Shown: positions 17,367 through 25,295 of the stretch, in pieces | Layout: every line of letters begins with the position of its first letter | Numbering within the stretch: position 1 is the first letter of the stretch | DNA from: Schauerella aestuarii | Lineage (GTDB): Bacteria; Pseudomonadota; Gammaproteobacteria; Burkholderiales; Burkholderiaceae_B | Length of the DNA: 64,000 nucleotides | Assembly (NCBI RefSeq): GCF_009866805.1 | Contig: NZ_SIZW01000039.1 | Location: 186,001 to 250,000 of the forward strand | Reading direction: 5' to 3' | Notes under the pieces: model-generated | Told to the model about the DNA's origin: nothing | Database searches by the model: none | What the model saw: only the letters and a program-made list of their open reading frames with translations | Program-made: the position numbers and the translations under genes

Positions 17367-18704
17367 ATGACGCCTCATCGTTCCGTTATTCTCGAATCGC
17401 CTGTGGTGCTGTCGCCCGCAGGCGATTTTTCAATTCCGGCGGCCAACGCCGCAGGGCGTTCGTCCGGCAGCGGGCCTGCCAGCGAATCAGAATCCCCTCT
17501 TGCCCCGACTTCCGAGAACACCGTAGTGAATACGCCTGCCATCGCGGCAAACCCCTCTGCCATTGCCGTAAACACCCCTGCTATTTACATCGGCCGCTTT
17601 CAGCCGCCCACGCAAGCAGACTTCGCCGTTCTGCGGCGCATGGCAGCGCGGGGCGCGGGCGGCATCGTGGTGCTGGCCGGCAGCCACCAGGCGCCATCGC
17701 CGCGCCAGCCGTTCGACTGGCCCATGGTGGCGGCCCTGCTGGCGCAAGGGCTCTCGGCAGAAGAGCGGGCATGCTTGAGCGTGCTGCCGCTGCGCGATGA
17801 AGACACCGATAGCTTGTGGCGCGCCGCGTTGCAGCGCACCTTGGCAGACTTGGACCTGTGGCACGACGATACGCGCCCGGTGCTGGTAACGTCCGCCGAG
17901 ATCGCGACGCTGCACGATATCGGCAAGCTGGCGGTGGCGTTGCATGCCGAGCATGTGCCCGTCGCGCCGGATTCCGCTGCAACCAGGGGTGCATCGAACG
18001 CCGGCATCGTCGAGGCCACGATCGAAGCAGCGCTACGCGATGTGCTCTTCGACGCAGATCCAGTTCCTCGAGGGTGTACTGCACCTGCCACCTTGCCCGA
18101 TGCGGTCGTGGCCGACGTGCCCGCGCCGTTACACTTGCCGCTGACGCACTGGATGCAGACGCCGGCCTTCGCCGCGATCGCCGATGAGTGGCGTGTCTTG
18201 CGCGGATATCGTGAGGCCTGGTCGGTGGCGCCTTATCCGCCCATCTTCGTGACGGTGGACACGGTGGTGCATTGCGCGGGTCACGTGTTGCTCGTCGAAC
18301 GCGGCCAACATCCCGGCAAGGGACTCTATGCCGTACCGGGCGGGTTTCTGGAGCCTTCGGAAACGGTGTTTGACGCTGCGGTGCGCGAGCTTTGCGAAGA
18401 GACCGGCTTGACGCTCGACATGGCGGCGGTCGACGCGATCTATCGTGGCGTTGCGGTCTTCGATCGGCCCGATCGCAGCCAACGGGGGCGCACGGTCACG
18501 CACGCGCACTACTTCGATCTAGGCGATGGGCCCCTGCCGCAAGTGGAGGGCGCCGACGATGCGATGGCCGCGCACTGGACGCCGATCGCCGACCTCGCGG
18601 GCCATGCCGATCGCTTTCTCGACGACCATTATCTGATCCTGGAGCATTTCCTGGCAATGCCGCGACCGGCGCCGGTGTGGGCGCCGCTGGCGGTATTCGG
18701 CTAG
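17367..18704 (+). CDS. Nudix hydrolase fused to a degenerate NMN adenylyltransferase-like domain
   Basis: A 445-residue protein in the layout of bifunctional NMN adenylyltransferase/Nudix proteins (NadM type). Residues 1-70 are a low-complexity extension containing a near-duplicate of NTPAIA. YIGRFQP at 74-80 is the start of a nucleotidyltransferase domain, but the next residues are PTQAD where the family has the catalytic H-x-G-H, and no clear ISxxxxR motif follows. The C-terminal Nudix domain is intact: G326, E332, R340-E341, E344-E345 and G347 match the Nudix box, inside AVPGGFLEP and RELCEETGL. The hydrolase is probably active and the transferase is not. ADP-ribose or a related dinucleotide is the likely substrate. 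ATG 17367 is chosen over TTG 17343; translation from nearer residue 72 is also possible. Confidence 0.8.
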   Translation: MTPHRSVILESPVVLSPAGDFSIPAANAAGRSSGSGPASESESPLAPTSENTVVNTPAIAANPSAIAVNTPAIYIGRFQPPTQADFAVLRRMAARGAGGIVVLAGSHQAPSPRQPFDWPMVAALLAQGLSAEERACLSVLPLRDEDTDSLWRAALQRTLADLDLWHDDTRPVLVTSAEIATLHDIGKLAVALHAEHVPVAPDSAATRGASNAGIVEATIEAALRDVLFDADPVPRGCTAPATLPDAVVADVPAPLHLPLTHWMQTPAFAAIADEWRVLRGYREAWSVAPYPPIFVTVDTVVHCAGHVLLVERGQHPGKGLYAVPGGFLEPSETVFDAAVRELCEETGLTLDMAAVDAIYRGVAVFDRPDRSQRGRTVTHAHYFDLGDGPLPQVEGADDAMAAHWTPIADLAGHADRFLDDHYLILEHFLAMPRPAPVWAPLAVFG

Positions 18705-18756
18705 CGCGGCGCTCCAGAGACGATGGGCGCGGCGATCGGCCGGTGCCCTGAATCGC

Positions 18757-19152
18757 TCAGGCTCGGTTGCTGCCCAGCGCCTTTTCCACTGCGCCGCGCA
18801 GGCGGTCGAGCGTAAATGGCTTGGTCAGCACGGCGGTGAACGGCTCTTGCGCCAGGCCCGTATCGTTGAGCTCCGGCGCATACCCCGTCACGAACACGAT
18901 CGGCAGGTCTGGACGCTTCTTGCGCGCCAGCCAGGCAATGTCCAGGCCGCTCATGCCCGGCATGCGCACGTCGGTCACCAATAGGTCGACACCGGCTTTG
19001 TCGCCCAGGTGGGTGATCGCTTCCTCGCCACTGGCAGCCTGGATCGAGGCGTGGCCCAGTTCCTGCAGGAATTCAGCCAGCAGCTCGCGAACCGCATCTT
19101 CGTCCTCGACAGCCAGGACGGTAATCGTTTTCGTGGGGGTAATCTGACTCAT
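18757..19152 (-). CDS. Stand-alone response regulator receiver protein
   Basis: A 131-residue CheY-like protein consisting only of a receiver domain. Phosphoacceptor D61 lies in LVTDVRMPGMSG; the acidic pair E16-D17, T/S in FVTGYAP, and K111 in LTKPF complete the active site. No output domain and no kinase gene are nearby, so it must work by protein contact or as a phosphate relay. It lies 89 bp downstream of the UdgX gene on the same strand, which might be chance. Confidence 0.9.
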   Translation of the reverse strand: MSQITPTKTITVLAVEDEDAVRELLAEFLQELGHASIQAASGEEAITHLGDKAGVDLLVTDVRMPGMSGLDIAWLARKKRPDLPIVFVTGYAPELNDTGLAQEPFTAVLTKPFTLDRLRGAVEKALGSNRA

Positions 19153-19241
19153 TGAGACGCCTATCGAATGCGGGGTGCGGATTGCAGGAGAACGACAGCA
19201 TAGCAATCGGCGAGCCGGAACGAGAGGGTTGATGCGCCCGG

Positions 19242-20762
19242 TTACGTTGTTGCGTATTCGCTTGCGAGCGCAATATCCTGTACCCAGGCGGCGTAGGCGT
19301 CGGGCTTGGATTCCTCAGGCGCTCGCAGCAGTGCGGAAGGATGAAACGTGATGAGCACCGGCACGCCATCGGGCCGCGTCATCCATGTGCCGCGCTCGCG
19401 GGTGACCGCCACCGCCCGGCCGACGACGGCGCGCGCGGCCGTGGCCCCCATGGCAATGATGGCGGCGGGCTTGACCAGCGCGATTTCACGTTCGAGCCAA
19501 TTGTCGGCGCACACGGCGGCTTCGTGCTGGGTGGGGGTTTTGTGAATCCGCCGCTTGCCGCGGGGTTCGAATTTGAAGTGCTTGACCGCATTGGTGACGT
19601 ACATCACGCTGCGATCCCAACCCAGCTCGCCCAGCGCGCGATCGAAGAGCTTGCCCGCCGGTCCCACGAACGGGCGGCCCTGCAGATCCTCCTGGTCGCC
19701 CGGCTGTTCGCCCACGATCATCAGCCGTGCCTGATCGGGTCCTTCCCCGCAGACCGCCTGAGTCGCGTGCTCGCCGATGGGACAGGCTCGGCAACGTTCG
19801 GCGGCATGGCGCAAGGCCGCGAGCGTTTCGATCACCACGTCATCGCCCAACGGCTGCGTGTGGATCGTCGAGGCATCGGCGATCGCCGGACCGTTGCGCG
19901 GTCGGCGTTTGGCGGGCACGGTGGCGTCGCGGTCGATCATGTCCTGCGTGCGGTGGGCGGCCTCGGCGGTGAGCGGTGCGATCAGCACGGCCTCGGGCAG
20001 ATTGGCCCAATACCGGCGCGGCATTTCCTTTTCCATCATTTTCACCTTCAAGCGCGCAGGATTGAAGATGTGCTTGTAATAGGTGAGCCACAACTGCTCG
20101 CCGGCGTCGGCCTCCGGTGCTTGATCGCGCCGTGCGCCGCCCGTGAACGACAGCGTATGCGTGTCCCATTGCACACAACGCTCGGGCGTCATGATGGCCC
20201 ACCGCATACTGGTGAAACGCTTCTGGAAGAACGGCGTGACCGCGTCCACGATGTGATGCAAGGGTTCGAACCACGCCACATGCACCGGTTCGCCGCCATC
20301 GGGATCGGCGATCGGGCGAAAGCGCACGAAAGCTTTCATCTTGTGCAGGTCGCGGCGCACTTCGCGAGCCATGTCTTCGAGGCGCAGCCGGTCGGGGTCG
20401 AGCGTGTCTTCGCGCAGGGAAGGCTGGTGCACGAGCCGCCATAACATCCGGTACAGCAAGGCGAAACGATGCGGTTCGCGATGCAGAATCACGGTCTCGC
20501 ACCATTGCAGAAAGAATGCCGGCACGCGGGGCGCGTTTGCAGGCACGGGGCTATCGGCCGGCACGGCGGGCAGGGTGTCGGGCCCGGCGGCAAACAGATC
20601 GCCAGTGCGGCCCTCGGCAAGCATCCACGTTACCTGCTGCGGCGGCACTTCGGCGATGAGCAACGCGCGGGCTTGGGTCCGAAAGCCGGCAAGATCGGTG
20701 GCACTCTCGAGCACGGCCGTGCGCATCGAGGGTGAGGGGATGGGTAACGGGGCCTGGGACAT
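19242..20762 (-). CDS. udgX: DUF4130-UdgX fusion, uracil-DNA binding repair protein
   Basis: A 506-residue two-domain protein. Residues about 80-265 match DUF4130, with repeated aromatic and basic motifs such as ALLYRMLWRLVH and ANLPEAVLIAPLT. Residues about 310-506 are a UdgX-type uracil-DNA glycosylase with GEQPGDQED (351-359), cysteines C324 and C327 of the iron-sulfur cluster, the KRRIHK loop (403-408) and HPSALLR (474-480). In UdgX the histidine of this loop (H407 here) bonds covalently to the abasic sugar after uracil excision, so the protein traps uracil in DNA rather than turning over. It follows the radical SAM gene by 12 bp in one operon. The role of DUF4130 is unknown. Confidence 0.9.
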   Translation of the reverse strand: MSQAPLPIPSPSMRTAVLESATDLAGFRTQARALLIAEVPPQQVTWMLAEGRTGDLFAAGPDTLPAVPADSPVPANAPRVPAFFLQWCETVILHREPHRFALLYRMLWRLVHQPSLREDTLDPDRLRLEDMAREVRRDLHKMKAFVRFRPIADPDGGEPVHVAWFEPLHHIVDAVTPFFQKRFTSMRWAIMTPERCVQWDTHTLSFTGGARRDQAPEADAGEQLWLTYYKHIFNPARLKVKMMEKEMPRRYWANLPEAVLIAPLTAEAAHRTQDMIDRDATVPAKRRPRNGPAIADASTIHTQPLGDDVVIETLAALRHAAERCRACPIGEHATQAVCGEGPDQARLMIVGEQPGDQEDLQGRPFVGPAGKLFDRALGELGWDRSVMYVTNAVKHFKFEPRGKRRIHKTPTQHEAAVCADNWLEREIALVKPAAIIAMGATAARAVVGRAVAVTRERGTWMTRPDGVPVLITFHPSALLRAPEESKPDAYAAWVQDIALASEYATT

Positions 20763-20774
20763 CTCGACTCAACG

Positions 20775-22310
20775 CTAAGCGGTGACGGCCTCGCGCCGCG
20801 CCGGCACGTCGTCAAACAGGCCGCGCTGGGCAGGAGCCGGCGTCGTCGCTACGCGCGGGGCCAGGGACGCCGGGCCAGTCGCCTGTTGCGCCGTTCGAAA
20901 CTCGGCGCGCGGGGCAGGCCGATCAACCGCCGCGAACGGCACGCGTTTTTCTTCAGGGAGCGCGGCCCACAGACCGGCATCGGGTTCCGGCCCGCCGTCG
21001 CCATCCGACCCGGACACCGGCGCCGCTTCCCGCTCGTCGAACAACCCGCCTTGTGCCGGTGGCGGACGCAACCGCTGCGCCAGATCGGCCGCATCGAGGG
21101 TGCGGCCGGGATGGTGATCGAGCACACAGATGAAGGGCATGATCTTCTTCAGCGACACATGAAGCCGGGACAGATCATCCAGGCGCAAGCGTCGCACCCG
21201 GCGCGTTTGCACCAGCCGCTCGATCGTTTTGACCCCAAGGCCCGGCACGCGCAAAAGCAATTCCTTCGGCGCGCGGTTGAGATCGACTGGAAATTTCTCG
21301 CGATGCGCCAGTGCCCAGGCCAGCTTGGGATCGATATCGAGATCGAGCATGCCGTCGCCGGCCGACACGATTTCGTGATGTTCGAAGCCGTAGAAACGCA
21401 TCAGCCAGTCGGCTTGATACAGCCGGTGCTCGCGCATCATCGGCGGCGCCGCCAGTGGCAACGCCCGCGCGGCATCCGGAATCGGGCTGAACGCGGAGTA
21501 GTACACCCGCCGCAAGCGGTACGACCCGTAAAGCGTGGCACTTGCCGTCAGGATCGTGCGATCGTCGGTCGCGTCGGCACCGACGATCATCTGCGTGCTC
21601 TGGCCGCCCGGTGCGAAGCGCGGCGCGGCGGCGCGCCGGGGTGGCGTTTGCGGGCGCGAGGTGGACGCGGTGGCCGGCTGGGCGGCACTGCGGGCGTCAT
21701 CGCGTGCATTATCGATATGCACGCGCAATCGCGCCATGCTGCGCCGAATCCCGGCGCTGTCTTTTTCGGGGGCCAACGCGTGCAGGCTTTGCGTGGTGGG
21801 CAGCTCGACGTTGATGCTCAACCGATCCGCATATTTACCGGCGCGCGCCAGCAGATCGTCGCTGGCGTCGGGAATGGTTTTGAGATGGATGTAGCCGCGG
21901 AAATCGTGATCTTCCCGCAGGCTGCGCGCCACTTCGACCACCTGCTCCATCGTGTAATCGGAATCGCGGATGATGCCGGAGCTGAGGAACAATCCTTCGA
22001 TGCAATTGCGCCGGTAAAAATCCAGCGTGAGCTGCACCACTTCTTCAACCGTGAAGCGCGCGCGCTGCACATTGCTGCTCACGCGGTTCACGCAGTACTG
22101 GCAGTCGTACAGGCAATAGTTGGTGAGCAAGATCTTGAGCAGCGAAATGCATCGGCCATCGGGCGCATAGCTGTGGCAGATACCCATTCCTTCAGTCGAG
22201 CCGATCCCCCGGCCGCCCACTGAATCCCGCTTGGACGACCCGCTGGAGGCGCACGACGCGTCGTATTTGGCCGCGTCGGCAAGAATGGCTAACTTTCGAT
22301 TTAAAGTCAC
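20775..22310 (-). CDS. Radical SAM protein linked to UdgX, putative DNA modification/repair
   Basis: A 511-residue protein of the family known as the putative DNA modification/repair radical SAM protein that accompanies UDG-like/DUF4130 genes. The N-terminal KLAILADAAKYDASC leads to the cluster-binding C66-x3-C70-x2-C73 in LLTNYCLYDCQYC. A helix-hairpin-helix stretch, LLRVPGLGVKTIERLVQTRR, in the C-terminal half suggests DNA binding, and a variable Pro/Ala-rich tail follows. The reaction is unknown. Translation starts at GTG 22310, which fits the conserved N-terminus but leaves almost no leader because the LexA box abuts it. Co-transcribed with the UdgX fusion. Confidence 0.88.
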   Translation of the reverse strand: MTLNRKLAILADAAKYDASCASSGSSKRDSVGGRGIGSTEGMGICHSYAPDGRCISLLKILLTNYCLYDCQYCVNRVSSNVQRARFTVEEVVQLTLDFYRRNCIEGLFLSSGIIRDSDYTMEQVVEVARSLREDHDFRGYIHLKTIPDASDDLLARAGKYADRLSINVELPTTQSLHALAPEKDSAGIRRSMARLRVHIDNARDDARSAAQPATASTSRPQTPPRRAAAPRFAPGGQSTQMIVGADATDDRTILTASATLYGSYRLRRVYYSAFSPIPDAARALPLAAPPMMREHRLYQADWLMRFYGFEHHEIVSAGDGMLDLDIDPKLAWALAHREKFPVDLNRAPKELLLRVPGLGVKTIERLVQTRRVRRLRLDDLSRLHVSLKKIMPFICVLDHHPGRTLDAADLAQRLRPPPAQGGLFDEREAAPVSGSDGDGGPEPDAGLWAALPEEKRVPFAAVDRPAPRAEFRTAQQATGPASLAPRVATTPAPAQRGLFDDVPARREAVTA

Positions 22311-22325
22311 TGTACAAATATACAG
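22310..22325 (-). promoter_or_regulatory. LexA (SOS) box at the radical SAM/UdgX operon
   Basis: CTGTACAAATATACAG matches the LexA consensus CTGT-N8-ACAG exactly, and the symmetry extends one base each side (ACTG...CAGT). It touches the GTG start of the radical SAM gene, and on the coding strand it contains TATATT, a possible -10 element. LexA would block RNA polymerase directly, so the two repair genes should be induced by DNA damage. Confidence 0.85.
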
Positions 22326-22490
22326 TAAATCGGAAAAGCAAGCAGGCCTGGTCCATCCTGGATGCGGCAGGACATGGCTTGCAGGCCGGGCTGGGAGAGC
22401 ATCACCAGGGCGTCACCAGGTCGTGACCAGAGCGTGCAGTGGGGCAGCCGCCACCGCAGGCGCCTTGCACGGGCGGCCTGCGTTGCGGTG

Positions 22491-22883
22491 CTACGCCAAT
22501 CCGTACCAGTGCAGTCCGGTCTCGTCGTTGGAGCATGCGCAAATATGTTCGCGGCCGTAATGGACGACGAATGCGCCGTGAGTCGCCGGTGCGAGGGCTT
22601 CGACGAAGGCACGAATATCCTTCATGCCGGCTTCGAGCTGACCGGGAGCGAAATGGCACACCATCTGCAGCGCGACTGGCCACGGGGGCCGGTTGTCGAG
22701 CATTGAAAGCTCAGGTCGCCAAATTACATCATTGACTGCAACGTACAGTTTGGAAGCAGCAAACTCGCCAAACAAGCCTTCATCATCTTCCGCAATATGC
22801 GGCACACCTGCCAGTTCCAGCGCGGTTTTGACTTCAGAGCGTATAACTTTGCTATTTGCTTCCAACACCATCATCGCCGTCAT
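22491..22883 (-). CDS. Hypothetical protein, 130 residues
   Basis: A small protein I do not recognise. The start ATG at 22883 has an AGGAG ribosome-binding site 6 nt upstream, which supports it as a real gene. It has no signal peptide and no membrane segment. It is rich in Trp, Cys and acidic residues (IAEDDEGLFGEFAASKLY, HYGREHICACSNDE), with a C-terminal CAC cluster near HWYGLA. Base composition is lower in G+C than the neighbours, as is the flanking DNA on both sides, suggesting a recent insertion between the repair operon and the salvage island. It could be an immunity-like or stress protein, but there is no direct evidence. Confidence 0.65.
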   Translation of the reverse strand: MTAMMVLEANSKVIRSEVKTALELAGVPHIAEDDEGLFGEFAASKLYVAVNDVIWRPELSMLDNRPPWPVALQMVCHFAPGQLEAGMKDIRAFVEALAPATHGAFVVHYGREHICACSNDETGLHWYGLA

Positions 22884-22976
22884 GAGCGTCTCCTTTTTCA
22901 ACGGAAAGATTCAATCTAGCGACCGGGTCTAGTCGCTTTGCTAGGATTGTCCTTCTAATCCCCGCGTAAGCAGCAT

Positions 22977-24263
22977 TTAGACGGGTCGTTGTGGTGCCAA
23001 TAAGTCGACGTTTGCCGGGCGGCCCTGTAGGTCCAATTTCGCGACAGGCGCGGGCGTCGACGCGATGCGGCGGCCGGCACGCCACACGCCCAGGCGCGTT
23101 GCGCGCAGGCGAATCGCTTCGATCGGATCGCGGGCATGCAGCAACACGAAGTCGGCGCGGCGGCCGACCTCCAGACCCGTTTCGGTGAGCCCCATGATGG
23201 TGGCCGGCGTCGTGGTGACGGCCTCGAAGCAACTGAGCATCGCATCGCGGCTCGTCATCTGGCCCACGTGCAAGCCCATGTGCGCCACTTCCAGCATGTC
23301 GCCCGATCCCAGGCTGTACCAGGGATCCATCGCACAGTCCTGACCGAAGGCCACCGGTACGCCGGCCGCCAGCAGTTCGGGCACGCGCGTCATGCCGCGA
23401 CGCTTCGGGTACGTGTCGTGGCGGCCTTGCAATGTGATGTTGATGAGCGGATTGGCGATGGCGGCCACGCCTGCTTCGCGGATCAGCGGAATCAGCTTGG
23501 AGACGTAGTAGTTGTCCATCGAATGCATTGACGTCAGATGCGAGCCCACGACACGGCCCTGCAATCCCAGACGTTGCGTGTGAAACGCCAGCGTCTCGAT
23601 ATGTCGCGACATCGGATCGTCAGACTCGTCGCAATGCATGTCCACGCGCAGGCCGCGTTCGGCGGCCAGCTCGCACAGCAGGCGTACCGATTCGGCACCA
23701 TCGGCCATCGTGCGCTCAAAGTGCGGGATGCCGCCCACCACGTCCACCCCCATGTCCAGCGCGCGCACCAGATTGGCCATGGCACCGGGCGCGCGCAAGA
23801 TGCCGTCTTGCGGAAACGCGACCAATTGCAGATCGAGATACGGCTTCACTTTTTCGCGCACGTGCAGCAAGGCCTCGGTGGCGAGCAGGCGCGGATCGCA
23901 AACGTCCACATGCGAGCGCACGGCCAGCAGGCCCCGCGATACCGCCCAATCACAGTAGGCCAGCGCACGTTCGACCAACGCGTCTTGCGTGAGCAGGGGT
24001 TTGAGTTCGCCCCACAGCGCGATGCCTTCGAGCAGGGTGCCCGATTGATTGACCCGCGGCAGTCCATAGGAGAGCGTGGAGTCCATATGGAAATGCGCGT
24101 CGATGAACGGCGCGCTCAGCAGGCAGCCGGCGGCATCGACGATCTCGCCGGCTTGCGCGGCGATGTTGCGGTCGATGGCCACGATGCGGCCATCGCGCAC
24201 GCCGATATCGATATCGGTGCGGCCGTCGGGCAGCACGCAGTGTTTCAGAAGCAGATCGAACAT
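22977..24263 (-). CDS. Cytosine deaminase-like amidohydrolase with altered substrate site
   Basis: A 428-residue amidohydrolase very close in layout to E. coli CodA. Metal and substrate residues line up: H57 and H59 (DAHFHMD), Q152 (AFPQDG), H210 and E213 (MHCDESDD), H242 (GSHLTSMHS), D309 (FGQDC). E. coli has HDD where this protein has QDC, so the residue equivalent to CodA D314, which contacts the pyrimidine, is Cys310. That points to a different base or analogue as substrate. Last gene of an operon with a BMP-family ABC importer, so the importer probably brings in the substrate. The family is clear; the exact substrate is not. Confidence 0.88.
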   Translation of the reverse strand: MFDLLLKHCVLPDGRTDIDIGVRDGRIVAIDRNIAAQAGEIVDAAGCLLSAPFIDAHFHMDSTLSYGLPRVNQSGTLLEGIALWGELKPLLTQDALVERALAYCDWAVSRGLLAVRSHVDVCDPRLLATEALLHVREKVKPYLDLQLVAFPQDGILRAPGAMANLVRALDMGVDVVGGIPHFERTMADGAESVRLLCELAAERGLRVDMHCDESDDPMSRHIETLAFHTQRLGLQGRVVGSHLTSMHSMDNYYVSKLIPLIREAGVAAIANPLINITLQGRHDTYPKRRGMTRVPELLAAGVPVAFGQDCAMDPWYSLGSGDMLEVAHMGLHVGQMTSRDAMLSCFEAVTTTPATIMGLTETGLEVGRRADFVLLHARDPIEAIRLRATRLGVWRAGRRIASTPAPVAKLDLQGRPANVDLLAPQRPV

Positions 24264-24326
24264 CGTTTCATCACCTTGAACGGGACGCCGGCCGTGCGCA
24301 GAGGGCGCGGCCGGCTGGGCGGCGCG

Positions 24327-25277
24327 CTAGCGCTCACCTTTGCGATAGGGTTTCATCAGTGCCTGCGGGTAAGCCGCACGGCGTGCCATCACCACCAGGG
24401 CCAGAATCGACAGCACATAGGGCAGCATCAGGTACACCTGGTACGGCAGTTCGGGAATGCCGGGCAGGCTTCCCGCGCCCTGCTGCACGCGCAGCTGGAG
24501 CGCGTCGAAAAACGCAAAAATCAGGGCGCCCAGCAAGGCTTTGCCCGGCCGCCACGAGGCAAACACCACCAGCGCCACGCACACCCAGCCGCGGCCATTG
24601 ACCATATTGAAGAAGAACGCGTTGAAGGCCGCCAGGGTGAGAAAGCTGCCGGCGATGCCCATGAGGCTCGAGCCGGCAACGATGGCACCCATGCGCAGGC
24701 GCGTGACCGATAAGCCCTGGCCTTCAGCGGCGGCCGGATTCTCGCCCACCATACGCAGCGCCAGGCCCACCGGTGTGCGGTTGAGCATCCAGGCGATGAG
24801 CGGCACCGCGAGCAGCGCCAGCAAGGTCAACGGCGTCTGCGCGCCGAGGATGGGACCGATGACCGGGATGGCGTCGAAAAAATGCATTTCGCCAAACGGT
24901 GTGATGGTGGGCGGCGTGGTGACGCTGGGCAGGCTGACGCGATAAGCGAATGCGGAGAGGCTGGTGGCCAGCAGCGTGATGCCAAGCCCCGACACGTGTT
25001 GGGACAGGCCCAGGGGCACCGTCAGAATCGCATGCAACAGCCCGAATATTGCCCCCGTGAACGCAGCGGCCAGCACGCCCAGCCAGAGCGGTGCGCCCAG
25101 ATACACGGCGAGCCAGCCGGTGAAGGCGCCCGCCACCATGATGCCCTCTATCCCCAGGTTTAGCACGCCGGCGCGCTCGCACAGAAGCACGCCCAGGGTG
25201 CCCAGAATCAGTGGCGTGGCCAGGCGCAGGACGGCAATCCAGAATGCGCTCGAGCCCAGTAGATCCATCCATTCCAT
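24327..25277 (-). CDS. Nucleoside/nucleobase-type ABC transporter permease 2
   Basis: A 316-residue inner-membrane permease of the BPD_transp_2 family as found with BMP receptors (YufQ type). The N-terminal LILGTLGVLLCERAGVLNLG and IEGIMVAGAFTGWLA are characteristic, as is the late NMVNGRGWVCVALVVFASW. About nine hydrophobic helices. It is downstream of the larger permease gene and upstream of the CodA-like gene on the same strand, with gaps of about 18 and 63 bp. Confidence 0.93.
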   Translation of the reverse strand: MEWMDLLGSSAFWIAVLRLATPLILGTLGVLLCERAGVLNLGIEGIMVAGAFTGWLAVYLGAPLWLGVLAAAFTGAIFGLLHAILTVPLGLSQHVSGLGITLLATSLSAFAYRVSLPSVTTPPTITPFGEMHFFDAIPVIGPILGAQTPLTLLALLAVPLIAWMLNRTPVGLALRMVGENPAAAEGQGLSVTRLRMGAIVAGSSLMGIAGSFLTLAAFNAFFFNMVNGRGWVCVALVVFASWRPGKALLGALIFAFFDALQLRVQQGAGSLPGIPELPYQVYLMLPYVLSILALVVMARRAAYPQALMKPYRKGER

Positions 25278-25295
25278 GATGTTCGTCCTTGGCCG

